Origin: Thiodiazotropha sp040507005
GTDB taxonomy: Bacteria > Pseudomonadota > Gammaproteobacteria > Chromatiales > Chromatiaceae
Direction: 5' to 3'
Assembly (NCBI GenBank): GCA_040507005.1
Contig: JBEVVS010000036.1
Location: forward strand, 4,571-68,570
Length of the DNA: 64,000 bases
The position numbers and the translations under genes were made by a program. Shown one piece after another: positions 16,283 to 24,989 of the stretch (the first letter of the stretch is position 1; the number at the start of each line of letters is the position of its first letter). The notes under the pieces are model-generated. The model worked only from the letters and a program-made list of their open reading frames with translations. It was not told the origin of the DNA and did not search any database.

Positions 16283-17152
16283 ATGACCCTCCCCTCACGT
16301 CCACCCATCGGCTCGCCCGTTATTCTGCTCTTTCTATTGGCCCTGATTTCATTCATCAACAGTGGCTGTGTCTCAATGGCCACTGACCGGCTCGCCGCAA
16401 ACCTCTCCAATGCCATGCTCAATCAAACCGATCCTGACATAGTACGTCAGGGTGCCCCCGCCTATCTGTTACTCCTCGATTCACTCATCGATGAGAGTCC
16501 GGAGGACCAACAGTTGTTATATGCCGGCGCCAAACTCTACAGCGCTTACGCCGGCGGCTTGGTGACGAATCCCCTGCGACAGAAAGGCCTCACCCAAAAA
16601 GCCCTGGATTACGCCGGGCGCGGTGTCTGCCAAACGAGACCCGGCATCTGTAACAAGAGAACAGAGCCCTTTGATGAGTTTGCAGCGGTCGTCAACGCAA
16701 CGGACGAGGGGGATCTGCAGGGACTCTATCTCTATGCCACCAGTTGGGCGGGCTGGATTCAGGCCCGCAGCGATGACTGGAACGCGATTGCCGATCTGGC
16801 GAAAGCCGAGATCATGCTGCAACGGGTGGTCTCCATCGACCCGGAGTATGAAAAGGGGCGTGCTCAACTCTATTTAGGCGTGATTAAAAGCCAAATCCCG
16901 CCGGCACTAGGGGGCAAACCTGAAATCGGTCGTCAACACTTCGAACAGGCCGTCAACTACTCCGCGGGAGAAGACCTTATTGTAAAACTGGAATTCGCTC
17001 GACACTATGCCCGTCTGGTTTTTGATAAAACCCTACACGATAGACTGCTTCACGAGGTCATTGAGGCGGATCCGGTAAAACCTGGCCTCACCTTGACCAA
17101 CATCATGGCCCAACAACAGGCCAAGCAACTGCTTGAAGACGACTATTTTTGA
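16283..17152 (+). CDS. tatT: TatT, TPR lipoprotein of a TRAP transporter
   Basis: The product (290 residues from the ATG at 16283) has a hydrophobic signal ending in a cysteine (INSGC, Cys29), so it is probably a lipoprotein, although the lipobox is not ideal. The rest is helical: DPDIVRQGAPAYLLLLDSLI, LLYAGAKLYSAYAGGL, AEIMLQRVVSIDPEYEKGRAQLYLGVI. It fits the TatT component family of TPR-associated TRAP transporters, whose Treponema member forms a trimer with hydrophobic pores and pairs with the binding protein. A CGGAG ribosome site supports this start; an in-frame ATG at 16190 would push the signal peptide far inside. The dctP, dctQ and dctM genes follow. Confidence 0.82.
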   Translation: MTLPSRPPIGSPVILLFLLALISFINSGCVSMATDRLAANLSNAMLNQTDPDIVRQGAPAYLLLLDSLIDESPEDQQLLYAGAKLYSAYAGGLVTNPLRQKGLTQKALDYAGRGVCQTRPGICNKRTEPFDEFAAVVNATDEGDLQGLYLYATSWAGWIQARSDDWNAIADLAKAEIMLQRVVSIDPEYEKGRAQLYLGVIKSQIPPALGGKPEIGRQHFEQAVNYSAGEDLIVKLEFARHYARLVFDKTLHDRLLHEVIEADPVKPGLTLTNIMAQQQAKQLLEDDYF

Positions 17153-17322
17153 GTTTCAGATTCCGATACTCACTGTCATAACTACGAAATTAGGCACTTT
17201 GCGTCTATTTGCGGTCTGATAACGTACATTAAACTGACTCTGGTTATAAACAGTGTTGTAAAAAATGCCATGTATATGATGGGCTCTGTTGAGACCATTG
17301 AAATTGCCCTGAGGATTGCACC

Positions 17323-18327
17323 ATGTTCCGCATCACGAGCACATTGTTGCTGCTACTTCTGCTAAGTCCGTTAAGCGAGGCGGCTACCACGTTGAAGATT
17401 GCCACCTTGGCTCCCGACGGCACCAATTGGATGAAGGAGATGCGGGCGGCGGCGAAACTGATTAAGCAGCAGACCGAGGGGAGAGTCAAAATCCGTTTCT
17501 ATCCAGGCGGCGTGATGGGTAACGACAACAGTGTCCTGCGCAAGATCCGCATCGGACAACTGCATGGCGGTGCCATCACAGGCGGTGGACTGACTGTTAT
17601 CTACAAAGATGCGCATCTTTATACCCTCCCGTTTCAATTCCGCAATCTTGAGGAGGTCGATGCGGTACGTCAGGTGATGGACCCGCAGATCTTGGAAGGC
17701 ATTCAAAAACAGGGGTATATCAGTTTCGGTCTGAGTGAAGGCGGGTTTGCCTATTTGCTCTCGAACTCACCGGTTGCATCGACCAAAAATATGAAGGATT
17801 TAAAAATCTGGATTCCTGAAGGGGACCAGGTGAATGCAACCATGTTCCAATCCCTGGGAATATCTCCGGTCCCCTTACCCCTGACCGATGTGTTGACCGG
17901 ACTGCAGACAGGACTCATCGATACCATCGCCAGCGCCCCCATAGGAGCGATCGCCCTGCAATGGCACACCCGGGTCAGCTATCTGACCCAGGTACCCCTC
18001 GCCTATCTATACGCCACGCTGGTGTTGAAGGAAAAGGCCTTCAATAAGCTTGCAACAAGTGACCAATCCATCGTAAAACAGATACTCGAATCCACGTTCC
18101 GGAAAATCGATCAGCAGAATCGCAAGGATAACGAGCAAGCCTTGCTGGCACTCAAGAAACAGGGGATCGAGTTTGTCAGCCCCAGCTCGGACCAACAGCA
18201 TGCATGGGAGGCCCATGCGAATGCGACGATTCGACAACTCAGTGAGGAGAAGATCTTCAGCAAACAGATGTTGAACAAAATGCAGTCGTTGATTCAACAA
18301 CAGAGACAAGTGGTCGTGACCAAGTAG
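17323..18327 (+). CDS. dctP: TRAP transporter periplasmic substrate-binding protein (DctP/TatP type)
   Basis: A signal peptide (about residues 1-20) is followed by a DctP fold: TLKIATLAPDGTNWMKEM, RVKIRFYPGGVMGNDNSVLRKI, LYTLPFQFRNLEEVDAV and KDLKIWIPEGDQVNATMFQSLG. The last segment carries the usual substrate-carboxylate region, but the canonical arginine there appears to be replaced (KIWIPEGD), as is often so in TatP-like proteins whose ligands are not simple dicarboxylates. It lies 170 bp after tatT. A GAGG ribosome site precedes the ATG. It delivers substrate to the DctQ-DctM permease encoded downstream. Confidence 0.9.
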   Translation: MFRITSTLLLLLLLSPLSEAATTLKIATLAPDGTNWMKEMRAAAKLIKQQTEGRVKIRFYPGGVMGNDNSVLRKIRIGQLHGGAITGGGLTVIYKDAHLYTLPFQFRNLEEVDAVRQVMDPQILEGIQKQGYISFGLSEGGFAYLLSNSPVASTKNMKDLKIWIPEGDQVNATMFQSLGISPVPLPLTDVLTGLQTGLIDTIASAPIGAIALQWHTRVSYLTQVPLAYLYATLVLKEKAFNKLATSDQSIVKQILESTFRKIDQQNRKDNEQALLALKKQGIEFVSPSSDQQHAWEAHANATIRQLSEEKIFSKQMLNKMQSLIQQQRQVVVTK

Positions 18328-18515
18328 ATACTCGTTCAACAAAGCTCTATTTGTTCTACACTAAGAGATCAACCACCACGAACCCAATCAACCCATGAAC
18401 AAAGCAAGATCACCCATAATCTGCGCCGCCTTCAGTCAATCAGCGCATATATTCCACTCTGTTCATTAACATTGTCTTTCAGGCGCCAACCATCAACACC
18501 ACACAAACAACCAGC

Positions 18516-18818
18516 ATGAATCTCTACAAACCTGACAAGGCAGTAGAAGAAAAGGAAAGTTTCAATACCTTATTGAAAAGTCCTAACGTCACCATTGAGC
18601 GTATCCTCAGTCCCCCTGACACCGTTACTGAGGTATCGCAGCAGCCCCATGATGAATGGGTTTGCGTATTACAGGGGAGTGCAAAACTGGAAATGGAAAA
18701 CCGGGAGATTACTCTCTATCGGGGAGACAGTGTACTGATACCGGCGCATACCGCTCACAGGGTATTAACCACTAGTCATCAGCCCCACTGTATTTGGTTG
18801 GCCATTCATATCCTGTAG
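18516..18818 (+). CDS. Small cupin-domain protein
   Basis: The 100-residue protein is a single cupin barrel with HDEWVCVLQGSAKLEMENREITLYRGDSVLIPAHTAHRV. The histidines and glutamate of HDEW and the later HTAH could bind a metal. It lacks a signal peptide, so it is cytoplasmic. Its place between dctP and dctQ, in the same direction, suggests it works on the transported compound or on regulation of its use, but this is inference from position only. Confidence 0.8.
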   Translation: MNLYKPDKAVEEKESFNTLLKSPNVTIERILSPPDTVTEVSQQPHDEWVCVLQGSAKLEMENREITLYRGDSVLIPAHTAHRVLTTSHQPHCIWLAIHIL

Positions 18819-18885
18819 CTCAAACAACTTATTTATATCCATATTCGATCGAAAAACAGATCCCGATCTACCACGATTTAGCGAC

Positions 18886-19374
18886 ATGTTATTTACCGTG
18901 AAACGAATTAAACAGTTGATACTGATTTTCGAAGACGGCCTGATGGCAATTCTGTTGAGCGCCACGATACTGCTTGCTGCCAGCCAAATCTTACTGCGCA
19001 ATCTGTTCGATAGCGGTCTGATCTGGGCCGACCCGACGCTACGCATAATGGTGCTATGGCTTTCCCTGTTGGGGGCCATTGCCGCCACCAGGGAGGGTCG
19101 TCATATCCGTATCGATCTTTTCTCACATCGGTTGTCGCAACGGACCCGCTCTATCCTATCCGTCATCAACAATCTCTTCAGTGCCTTCATCTGCGGCATC
19201 ATTACCTGGCACGCCATTCGTTTCGTCCACCTGGAGTGGCAGGATGGAACCATGCTTTTTGCCAGCCTGCCCGCCTGGCTGGGTGAGATCATCATACCCA
19301 TCGGTTTTGGGGTTATGACACTGCGTTTTCTTTTCAACATACCCCTGCAATTAATGCACAGGGAGATTGAATGA
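18886..19374 (+). CDS. dctQ: TRAP transporter small permease subunit (DctQ)
   Basis: The 162-residue protein has four hydrophobic segments and the DctQ signatures LLAASQILLRNLFDSGLIWADPTLRIMVLWLSLLGAIAATREGRHIRIDL. It forms the small inner-membrane subunit that pairs with DctM. Its stop overlaps the dctM start by 4 bp, so the two are translationally coupled. The start (ATG at 18886) lies 67 bp after the cupin gene. Confidence 0.93.
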   Translation: MLFTVKRIKQLILIFEDGLMAILLSATILLAASQILLRNLFDSGLIWADPTLRIMVLWLSLLGAIAATREGRHIRIDLFSHRLSQRTRSILSVINNLFSAFICGIITWHAIRFVHLEWQDGTMLFASLPAWLGEIIIPIGFGVMTLRFLFNIPLQLMHREIE

Positions 19375-20645
19375 TTATCGCATTGGGCCTGATCCTGTTA
19401 GCGCTTTTCGGCGCACCACTCTTCACCATTATCGGTGCCAGCGCCTTGTGGGGCTTTTACCAATCCGATATCGATCTTTCAGTTGTTGTGATCGAGTTCT
19501 TTCGGCTAGATGAAATGCCAGTACTTCTCGCCATTCCACTGTTCACCTTCGCTGGATACCTGCTGAGTGAAAGCGGTGCTCCACATCGCCTGGTCAGACT
19601 CACCCATGCTCTGCTGGGCTGGTTTCCCGGCGGTATGGCTTTTGTCGCTCTGGTTGCCTGCGCCCTGTTCACCGCATTCACCGGTGCTTCTGGCGTCACC
19701 ATCGTGGCACTGGGCGCCCTGCTCTATCCCGCCCTGCGGGAGGCCGGATATCGACAGGGTTTCAGCCTTGGGCTGGTAACCACGTCCGGAAGCCTGGGTC
19801 TGCTATTCGCCCCGGCCCTGCCGTTGATCCTCTACGCGGTTGTTGCGCAACAGTTGGGGATTGGCGGCTCAATTACTGTGGATGAGATGTTCCTGGCAGG
19901 TCTGCTTCCCGGCCTGTTAATGCTTCTGATACTCCTGGCCTGGGCCCTTTGGTCGGGCAGAAAGCTGCCGTTGAATGAATTTACTCTGGATGAGGCAAAA
20001 TCCGCAATCCGCGAAGCCGCCTGGGAGATCCCGTTACCGATTATCCTGCTTGGGGGGATCTATAGCGGTTACTTTGCGCTTTCCGAAGCCGCGGCGGTCA
20101 CCGCGGTCTACGTATTTGTGGTGGAAGTCTTCATACACAGAGAGATCCCCTTCAAACAGCTTCCGAAGGTGATGCGTGAGGCGATGTTGCTGGTGGGGGG
20201 TATCCTGATCATCTTCGGCCTCTCGATGGCATCCACCAACTACCTCATCGACGCGGATCTACCCAGTCAACTCTTCGACTGGCTGCATGAGTGGGTCGAA
20301 GACCCACTCACATTCCTGATTCTGCTGAACCTTTTTCTGCTGGCACTGGGCACCATGCTGGACATCTTCTCCGCACTGGTTTTGATGGTCCCGCTTCTGC
20401 TGCCTATCGCGATCGAATACGGTATCGACCCGGTCCATCTAGGGATCATCTTTCTGGCAAACATGCAGATTGGCTACTTCACTCCACCTGTGGGCATGAA
20501 TCTTTTCATTGCCAGTTATCGCTTCGACAAACCGATCGCTGAAATCTACCGCGCCACCCTTCCCTGGTTCATCCTTCTGTTTGGCGCAGTATTGATTATC
20601 ACCTATTGGCCCACACTCTCACTCGCCTTGCTGGAGCGTAATTGA
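19371..20645 (+). CDS. dctM: TRAP transporter large permease subunit (DctM)
   Basis: The 424-residue protein has about twelve hydrophobic segments and DctM signatures: VLLAIPLFTFAGYLLSESGAPHRLVRL, CALFTAFTGASGVTIVALGALLYPAL, and NMQIGYFTPPVGMNLFIASYRF. It is the sodium-coupled transport channel of the TRAP system. It is the last gene of the tatT-dctP-cupin-dctQ-dctM group. Its 3' end overlaps the convergent EamA gene by 43 bp, so the two coding regions share sequence on opposite strands. Confidence 0.94.
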   Translation: MIIALGLILLALFGAPLFTIIGASALWGFYQSDIDLSVVVIEFFRLDEMPVLLAIPLFTFAGYLLSESGAPHRLVRLTHALLGWFPGGMAFVALVACALFTAFTGASGVTIVALGALLYPALREAGYRQGFSLGLVTTSGSLGLLFAPALPLILYAVVAQQLGIGGSITVDEMFLAGLLPGLLMLLILLAWALWSGRKLPLNEFTLDEAKSAIREAAWEIPLPIILLGGIYSGYFALSEAAAVTAVYVFVVEVFIHREIPFKQLPKVMREAMLLVGGILIIFGLSMASTNYLIDADLPSQLFDWLHEWVEDPLTFLILLNLFLLALGTMLDIFSALVLMVPLLLPIAIEYGIDPVHLGIIFLANMQIGYFTPPVGMNLFIASYRFDKPIAEIYRATLPWFILLFGAVLIITYWPTLSLALLERN

Positions 20646-21511
20646 GCGCCTATTCGACCGCTCAATTCAAACCCGGCGAGTCCTATCATGATCAGTGCAG
20701 CGCCCACCCATACCATTGGGTCGACCTGTTCCGCGTTCAACCATTTTCCCGCCAACAGTGCGATTACCGGTGTTATCAGCGTTATCAGTGCCACCTTGGT
20801 GGTCTCCACATAGCGTAATACATAGAAATAGAGGGCGAATCCGAGTACCGATCCCACGACCCCCAGATAGACAATGGATGTCAGTGCCCGCTGCTCGACC
20901 ACCACAGGCCAGCTCTCACCCTGTAGAAACCAACTCAGCAAAAACAGAGGCACCGCCACCAGCAAGCCTCCGGCGGTCACCACCAAACCATGCAGCTGGG
21001 CATCGATACGCTTTACCCATACCGCGCTGGCCGAGTGGGTGACCACCGAGACCAAGACACCGCTCAGCCCCAGGACAAAGCTCACACCAAGCTCGACACC
21101 CACGGAAAAGATCGTCGCCAATCCCAGTAACGCAATCAATACCGCCAGGAAACGACGCAGATCGAGACCGGGTTCCTGCAACCACAATCGCGCCATCAGG
21201 CCGGTAGCAATCGGTGATAATCCGAAAACCACAGAGACCCACCCCGACGGGATGAACTGAGATGCCCAATAGACCGCTGTCATGGCAACGAAAATTCCAA
21301 GACCCGCCGCCAGATAAGTGTGTCGCGCCCGCTTATGCCATACCAGGGGTTGACCGATCAGGCGCAATACCAGCAACGCCAAGGTGACACCGATCACCAT
21401 ACGGCCGGTCACACCAAACAGATAACCAACACCCTCTCCGCTCCACTTGATCGCAAGCGGCGTGGTACCCCAGATCAGCACGATCCCAAGATAGGCGGCT
21501 GGCACGGACAT
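20603..21511 (-). CDS. EamA/DMT-family transporter (probable metabolite exporter)
   Basis: The 302-residue product has ten hydrophobic segments and two EamA repeats, beginning MSVPAAYLGIVLIWGTTPLAIKW and later VSVVFGLSPIATGLMARLWLQEP and ALITLITPVIALLAGKWLNAEQV. Members of this drug/metabolite family often export amino acids or other small metabolites. The frame is open 66 codons further upstream, but the ATG at 21511 has a perfect AGGAGG at 21518-21523, spaced six bases, and matches the family N-terminus. A terminator hairpin lies directly upstream in the leader, implying attenuation. The 3' end overlaps dctM by 43 bp. Confidence 0.9.
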   Translation of the reverse strand: MSVPAAYLGIVLIWGTTPLAIKWSGEGVGYLFGVTGRMVIGVTLALLVLRLIGQPLVWHKRARHTYLAAGLGIFVAMTAVYWASQFIPSGWVSVVFGLSPIATGLMARLWLQEPGLDLRRFLAVLIALLGLATIFSVGVELGVSFVLGLSGVLVSVVTHSASAVWVKRIDAQLHGLVVTAGGLLVAVPLFLLSWFLQGESWPVVVEQRALTSIVYLGVVGSVLGFALYFYVLRYVETTKVALITLITPVIALLAGKWLNAEQVDPMVWVGAALIMIGLAGFELSGRIGAQLRSSKASESVGQ

Positions 21512-21529
21512 TTTATACCTCCTATAACG

Positions 21530-21619
21530 AAAAAGGCCGCAGATGGTCTCATCTGCGGCCTTGGAAAAACTTGTTTCAGTGTTTGCTAACTTCGTATCAA
21601 ACTCCCGGACGCAGATGAG
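21530..21619 (-). promoter_or_regulatory. Probable transcription attenuator (terminator/antiterminator) in the EamA gene leader
   Basis: On the minus strand a 13-bp perfect stem (AAGGCCGCAGATG, loop AGAC, CATCTGCGGCCTT; window 21533-21562) runs into a T-run (21530-21534) and ends before the AGGAGG ribosome site. This is a textbook intrinsic terminator placed in the 5' leader. Further upstream in the same leader, CTCATCTGCG (21610-21619) is perfectly complementary over 10 bp to CGCAGATGAG at 21548-21557, the ascending terminator arm and loop. The two pairings exclude each other. I recognise no known riboswitch or leader-peptide class here; the ligand or trigger is unknown. Confidence 0.75.
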
Positions 21620-21693
21620 TGGCCGACTGCCCATACGGGTAGGCGACGACGCTTGATAATCATCTTTGTCTGGTGATAGCCGTTCATGGCTAA

Positions 21694-21707
21694 GAGCATG
21701 CATGCTC
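21694..21707. repeat. 14-bp perfect palindrome
   Basis: GAGCATGCATGCTC lies between the divergent EamA leader and the phosphopantetheinyl transferase gene, 30 bp before the latter's ATG. It could be an operator for either promoter or part of the leader RNA fold (a TAGCC/GGCTA hairpin sits beside it at 21677-21692). Confidence 0.4.
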
Positions 21708-21736
21708 ATGGCGCTAAGGTCAAGTAGCGTTTATCG

Positions 21737-22414
21737 ATGTTACAATTCCGGAATATGCAACTCTTGCCACTCTTCCCTTCCACTGTCGTGATAGTCACTG
21801 CCACCGATGAGATGTGGACGAAACCCCTGTGCGCCGAAGAAGAGCAATTGATTGAGGGAAGCGTTGCAAAGCGTCAAAGGGAGTTTCGGGCTGGCCGCCA
21901 TGCCGCCCATACAGCCCTGAGACAACTGGATGCCCCGAATGGCCCCTTGTTACGCGGCGAAAAACGTCAACCGATCTGGCCGAATGGGTATATCGGCAGC
22001 ATTAGCCACTGTAATGACAACTGCATCGCCGCCTGTGCGATTGCGGGCGAGATCGCCGGTCTGGGCATAGATGTCGAGCCCCTCGAACCCCTAAAGCCGG
22101 GAATTGCCCGCTATATCGATACCGATGAGGAGAAGGCATTCATGCAACGTCATAAGGATTTGCCGCCACGCTTGATTTTCAGCGCCAAGGAGAGCCTATA
22201 CAAATGTTACTACCCCTTGGTGGAGCGCTTTTTCGGCTTTCAGTCGGTCACTTTGGATATCGACATCTCGCGGCAGCGGTTTCAGTTCAGGCCTAGTAGG
22301 GAATGCAGGATTGAGTTCCCGCAAAATCTACACTTTCATGGCCGCTACCTGATGACACAGACTCACCTCTTTACAAGTTGTTATCTGACTCACGCCGGGG
22401 CAGAGATTGACTAA
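21737..22414 (+). CDS. 4'-phosphopantetheinyl transferase, EntD/Sfp type
   Basis: The 225-residue protein has the family motifs EFRAGRHAAHTALRQL, GSISHCNDNCIAACA, GLGIDVEPLEP (metal-binding Asp and Glu) and FSAKESLYKCYYPLVE. It transfers phosphopantetheine from CoA to carrier-protein serines. EntD-type enzymes usually serve siderophore, polyketide or polyunsaturated lipid synthases, yet no such synthase is in this window. It is divergent from the EamA gene. A second in-frame ATG at 21755 is possible as the start. Confidence 0.88.
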   Translation: MLQFRNMQLLPLFPSTVVIVTATDEMWTKPLCAEEEQLIEGSVAKRQREFRAGRHAAHTALRQLDAPNGPLLRGEKRQPIWPNGYIGSISHCNDNCIAACAIAGEIAGLGIDVEPLEPLKPGIARYIDTDEEKAFMQRHKDLPPRLIFSAKESLYKCYYPLVERFFGFQSVTLDIDISRQRFQFRPSRECRIEFPQNLHFHGRYLMTQTHLFTSCYLTHAGAEID

Positions 22415-22421
22415 ACAGTGC

Positions 22422-22925
22422 CTAGGTTTTCCCCATCAGCACAGAGACACCTGTGGCGGTCCAGCGTTCACCGCCCACCGTCGGTTTTCCGCTGTTGTTC
22501 CAGAGTTCGGCGGCCTGCTCAGAAGAGATGGCATTGACCTTCAATTCAACCGCCTCCCGAGAAAGGGCCCCGATATAGCGTTCTTTTCCCACCATATCGA
22601 TTAGATCGGAATAATCCAGCACGCGACTGGCTTCCTGATTCAGCATGTCGAGGACATCGTCCACATGATTAACTTCAATGAGTTCTACGGCACGCTTCTC
22701 CATCGCATCTTGCTCTGCCTTGGCGCGTTGAGTCTGCAGGAGAATCAACTCTCCCTTGCGAAACATATCTTCATCCCAGGTCTCAATCGCCAGGCGTACC
22801 GATTGAGTGGCAAGATGGGGAAAATCCCGGGTAATGCGACGCAAGTGCCCTAGCGCCTCTCTTGCGGCAAATACAACCTCATACTCTTGGTCTTCGATCT
22901 CTATGATTTCCAATTCATCGCTCAT
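22422..22925 (-). CDS. Uncharacterised acidic cytoplasmic protein
   Basis: I do not recognise this 167-residue protein. It is acidic at the N-terminus (MSDELEIIEIEDQEYEVVFAA), mostly helical in appearance (REALGHLRRITRDFPHLATQSVRLAIETW, then a Lys/Glu/Ala-rich stretch), and has no signal peptide or membrane segment. It lies 7 bp from the convergent transferase gene and is divergent from queD. A GAGGGG sequence lies upstream of the ATG. No function can be assigned. Confidence 0.6.
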   Translation of the reverse strand: MSDELEIIEIEDQEYEVVFAAREALGHLRRITRDFPHLATQSVRLAIETWDEDMFRKGELILLQTQRAKAEQDAMEKRAVELIEVNHVDDVLDMLNQEASRVLDYSDLIDMVGKERYIGALSREAVELKVNAISSEQAAELWNNSGKPTVGGERWTATGVSVLMGKT

Positions 22926-23065
22926 GACTAGACATACCCCTCAACCTATTAGGCTTTAGCGGCATCAGGCATAATTCCTTTACAATCACTGGCAGCCCAC
23001 CAAACCTGGCCTTATACTGGCCCCCTTTCGTTAAGACCTGGTAACACCAAGAGAAAGTTCACAAC

Positions 23066-23485
23066 ATGTACGCAGTCAGCAAAGATATCCACTTCTGTTA
23101 TGGTCACCGGTTACTCAACCATCAGGGGAAGTGCCGTCATCTCCATGGTCATAATGCAAAGGCCGTCATCCGCCTGGAGGCAGAACGACTCGATGCCTTG
23201 GGTATGGTCTGTGATTTTTCCCATATCGGTGACTATGTGAAGCAGTGGATCGATCAGACCCTGGATCACAATATGCTGCTGCATAAGGATGATCCGGTCC
23301 TGCCCCTGTTACAGCAGGCAGGTGAATCAGTTTTCGTGATGCAGACAAACCCCACCGCGGAGAATATCGCCCAGTTGATTTTCGAATATGTGGAAGCCGG
23401 CGGTTTTCCAGTAGTAGAGGTTGCAATCTACGAAACAGACAGCGCACTGGCCAGTTATGCGCGGACCCCATCGACAGACACCTAA
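23066..23485 (+). CDS. queD: QueD/PTPS-family 6-carboxytetrahydropterin synthase
   Basis: The 139-residue protein has the zinc ligands His14, His27 and His29 (CYGHRLL and HLHGHN) and the nucleophile Cys23 in GKCRHLHGH, plus the segment TAENIAQLIFEYV and the final catalytic Glu in VAIYETDSA. QueD converts dihydroneopterin triphosphate to 6-carboxytetrahydropterin in queuosine/7-deazaguanine synthesis. No queC, queE or queF is in this window, so other pterin roles are possible for this family member. Confidence 0.9.
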   Translation: MYAVSKDIHFCYGHRLLNHQGKCRHLHGHNAKAVIRLEAERLDALGMVCDFSHIGDYVKQWIDQTLDHNMLLHKDDPVLPLLQQAGESVFVMQTNPTAENIAQLIFEYVEAGGFPVVEVAIYETDSALASYARTPSTDT

Positions 23486-23675
23486 CGCCTCTCCCATGCA
23501 CAAATCACGCTATTGATCGTTAAAAACGTCCGCTCAGATTGGGATCACCCAGAATCAGGCAGCCCCGACAGCAGGGGCTTTGCTGTCGGGTCTCCGGGAA
23601 AGATTATCGGTACGGATCGCGCCAATGATCAGGAGTTGACGGAAACCAGGTCAACGACTGACGCTACATGACAGA

Positions 23676-24989
23676 TCAGCTGATTTCGTTATAGCCCCGC
23701 TCTTCATGCAGCACGATATCCAGGCCCTCGATCTCCTGCTCCTTGTCGACACGTAATCCCAACAGGGCATCCACCACTTTCAGGATGACAAAGGTTGCCA
23801 CGGCGGTAAACGCTACGGTTGCCAGGACGCCTATCATCTGCACATAGACCTGGCCACCCATGCTTTCGATACCATCGGCAAAACCATAACCGGAAAAGAC
23901 CCCCAGGGAGGTCGAGGAGAACACACCCGCGAGTAGGGTACCGAGTATGCCGCCGACACCGTGCACAGGAAAAACGTCGAGGGAGTCATCGATCTTCAAC
24001 ACCTGCTTCAGATAGTTGGTGGCGGAAAAGCAGAGAGCCCCCGCTAACAGACCGATCACCAGCGCCCCTGCCGGACCCACAAAACCGGATGCGGGGGTGA
24101 TCGTGCCCAATCCGGCCACCATACCGGTCACCGCACCCAAGGCGCTGGGTTTGCCGAACTTGATCCATTCCCGCACCAGCCAGGTCATGGCGCCGGTGGC
24201 AGCAGAGATATGCGTCACCAGCATCGCCATCGCGGCATTGCCATCAGCCGCGAGGGCGCTGCCGCCATTGAAACCGAACCATCCGACCCAAAGCATACCG
24301 GCGCCGGCGATGGTCATGGTCATGTTGTGGGGCATCATAGAAGCGGTGCCAAAGCCATTGCGGGGCCCCAACACCATGGCAGCCACCAGGGCCGCAACAC
24401 CAGCGGTAATGTGGACCACGGTACCACCGGCGAAGTCATACAGACCCATACTGCCCAACCAGCCGCCGCCCCAGACCCAATGGGTGATCGGCACGTAGAC
24501 CACAAACAGCCAGAGCGCACTGAACAGCAGCATGGAGGAGAACCGCATGCGCTCGGCAAACCCCCCCACGATCAAGGCGGGGGTGATAATGGCAAAGGTC
24601 ATCTGGAACAGCATGAACAGGGATTCCGGAATGTCTCCTGAGAGGGTCTCCCGTCCGATACCCGCCATCAGCACCTTGCTGAAGTCACCCAGCCAGGCGT
24701 TACCCTCACCAAAGGCCAGGCTGTAGCCCGCAATCAACCAAAGAATGGAAACCATGCCGGCGATGGCGAAACACTGCATAAGCACGGATAGCACGTTCTT
24801 GGTTCTCACCAGCCCGCCATAGAACATGGCCAGACCCGGCAGGGTCATGAAAAGCACCAATGCGGTAGAGGCCATGATCCAGCCGGTATTCGCACCGTTC
24901 AGTGAGACATCTTCCGCCAGGCAGATTCCCGGCATCAATAGTACAGCTGTCAGCAATCCGCTGACCTTTTTGTTTTTACTACTAAGCAT
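23676..24989 (-). CDS. amtB: AmtB ammonium transporter
   Basis: The 437-residue protein has a signal-like N-terminus and eleven transmembrane segments with Amt signatures: TLPGLAMFYGGLVRTKNVLSVLMQ, ERMRFSSMLLFSALWLFVVYVPITHWVWGGGWL, DFAGGTVVHITAGVAALVAA and DSLDVFPVHGVGGILGTLL, which include the twin-histidine pore residues. It conducts ammonium/ammonia across the inner membrane. In many proteobacteria glnK precedes amtB, but here no P-II gene is adjacent. The 283-bp upstream region is shared with the divergent orphan at 25273; I found no convincing sigma-54 site in it. Confidence 0.94.
   Translation of the reverse strand: MLSSKNKKVSGLLTAVLLMPGICLAEDVSLNGANTGWIMASTALVLFMTLPGLAMFYGGLVRTKNVLSVLMQCFAIAGMVSILWLIAGYSLAFGEGNAWLGDFSKVLMAGIGRETLSGDIPESLFMLFQMTFAIITPALIVGGFAERMRFSSMLLFSALWLFVVYVPITHWVWGGGWLGSMGLYDFAGGTVVHITAGVAALVAAMVLGPRNGFGTASMMPHNMTMTIAGAGMLWVGWFGFNGGSALAADGNAAMAMLVTHISAATGAMTWLVREWIKFGKPSALGAVTGMVAGLGTITPASGFVGPAGALVIGLLAGALCFSATNYLKQVLKIDDSLDVFPVHGVGGILGTLLAGVFSSTSLGVFSGYGFADGIESMGGQVYVQMIGVLATVAFTAVATFVILKVVDALLGLRVDKEQEIEGLDIVLHEERGYNEIS

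Noticed and set aside
23565..23591. Hairpin CCCGACAGCA / TGCTGTCGGG downstream of amtB
   Set aside because: Stem is perfect but no T-run follows on either strand, and it is far enough from both stops that I cannot call it a terminator.
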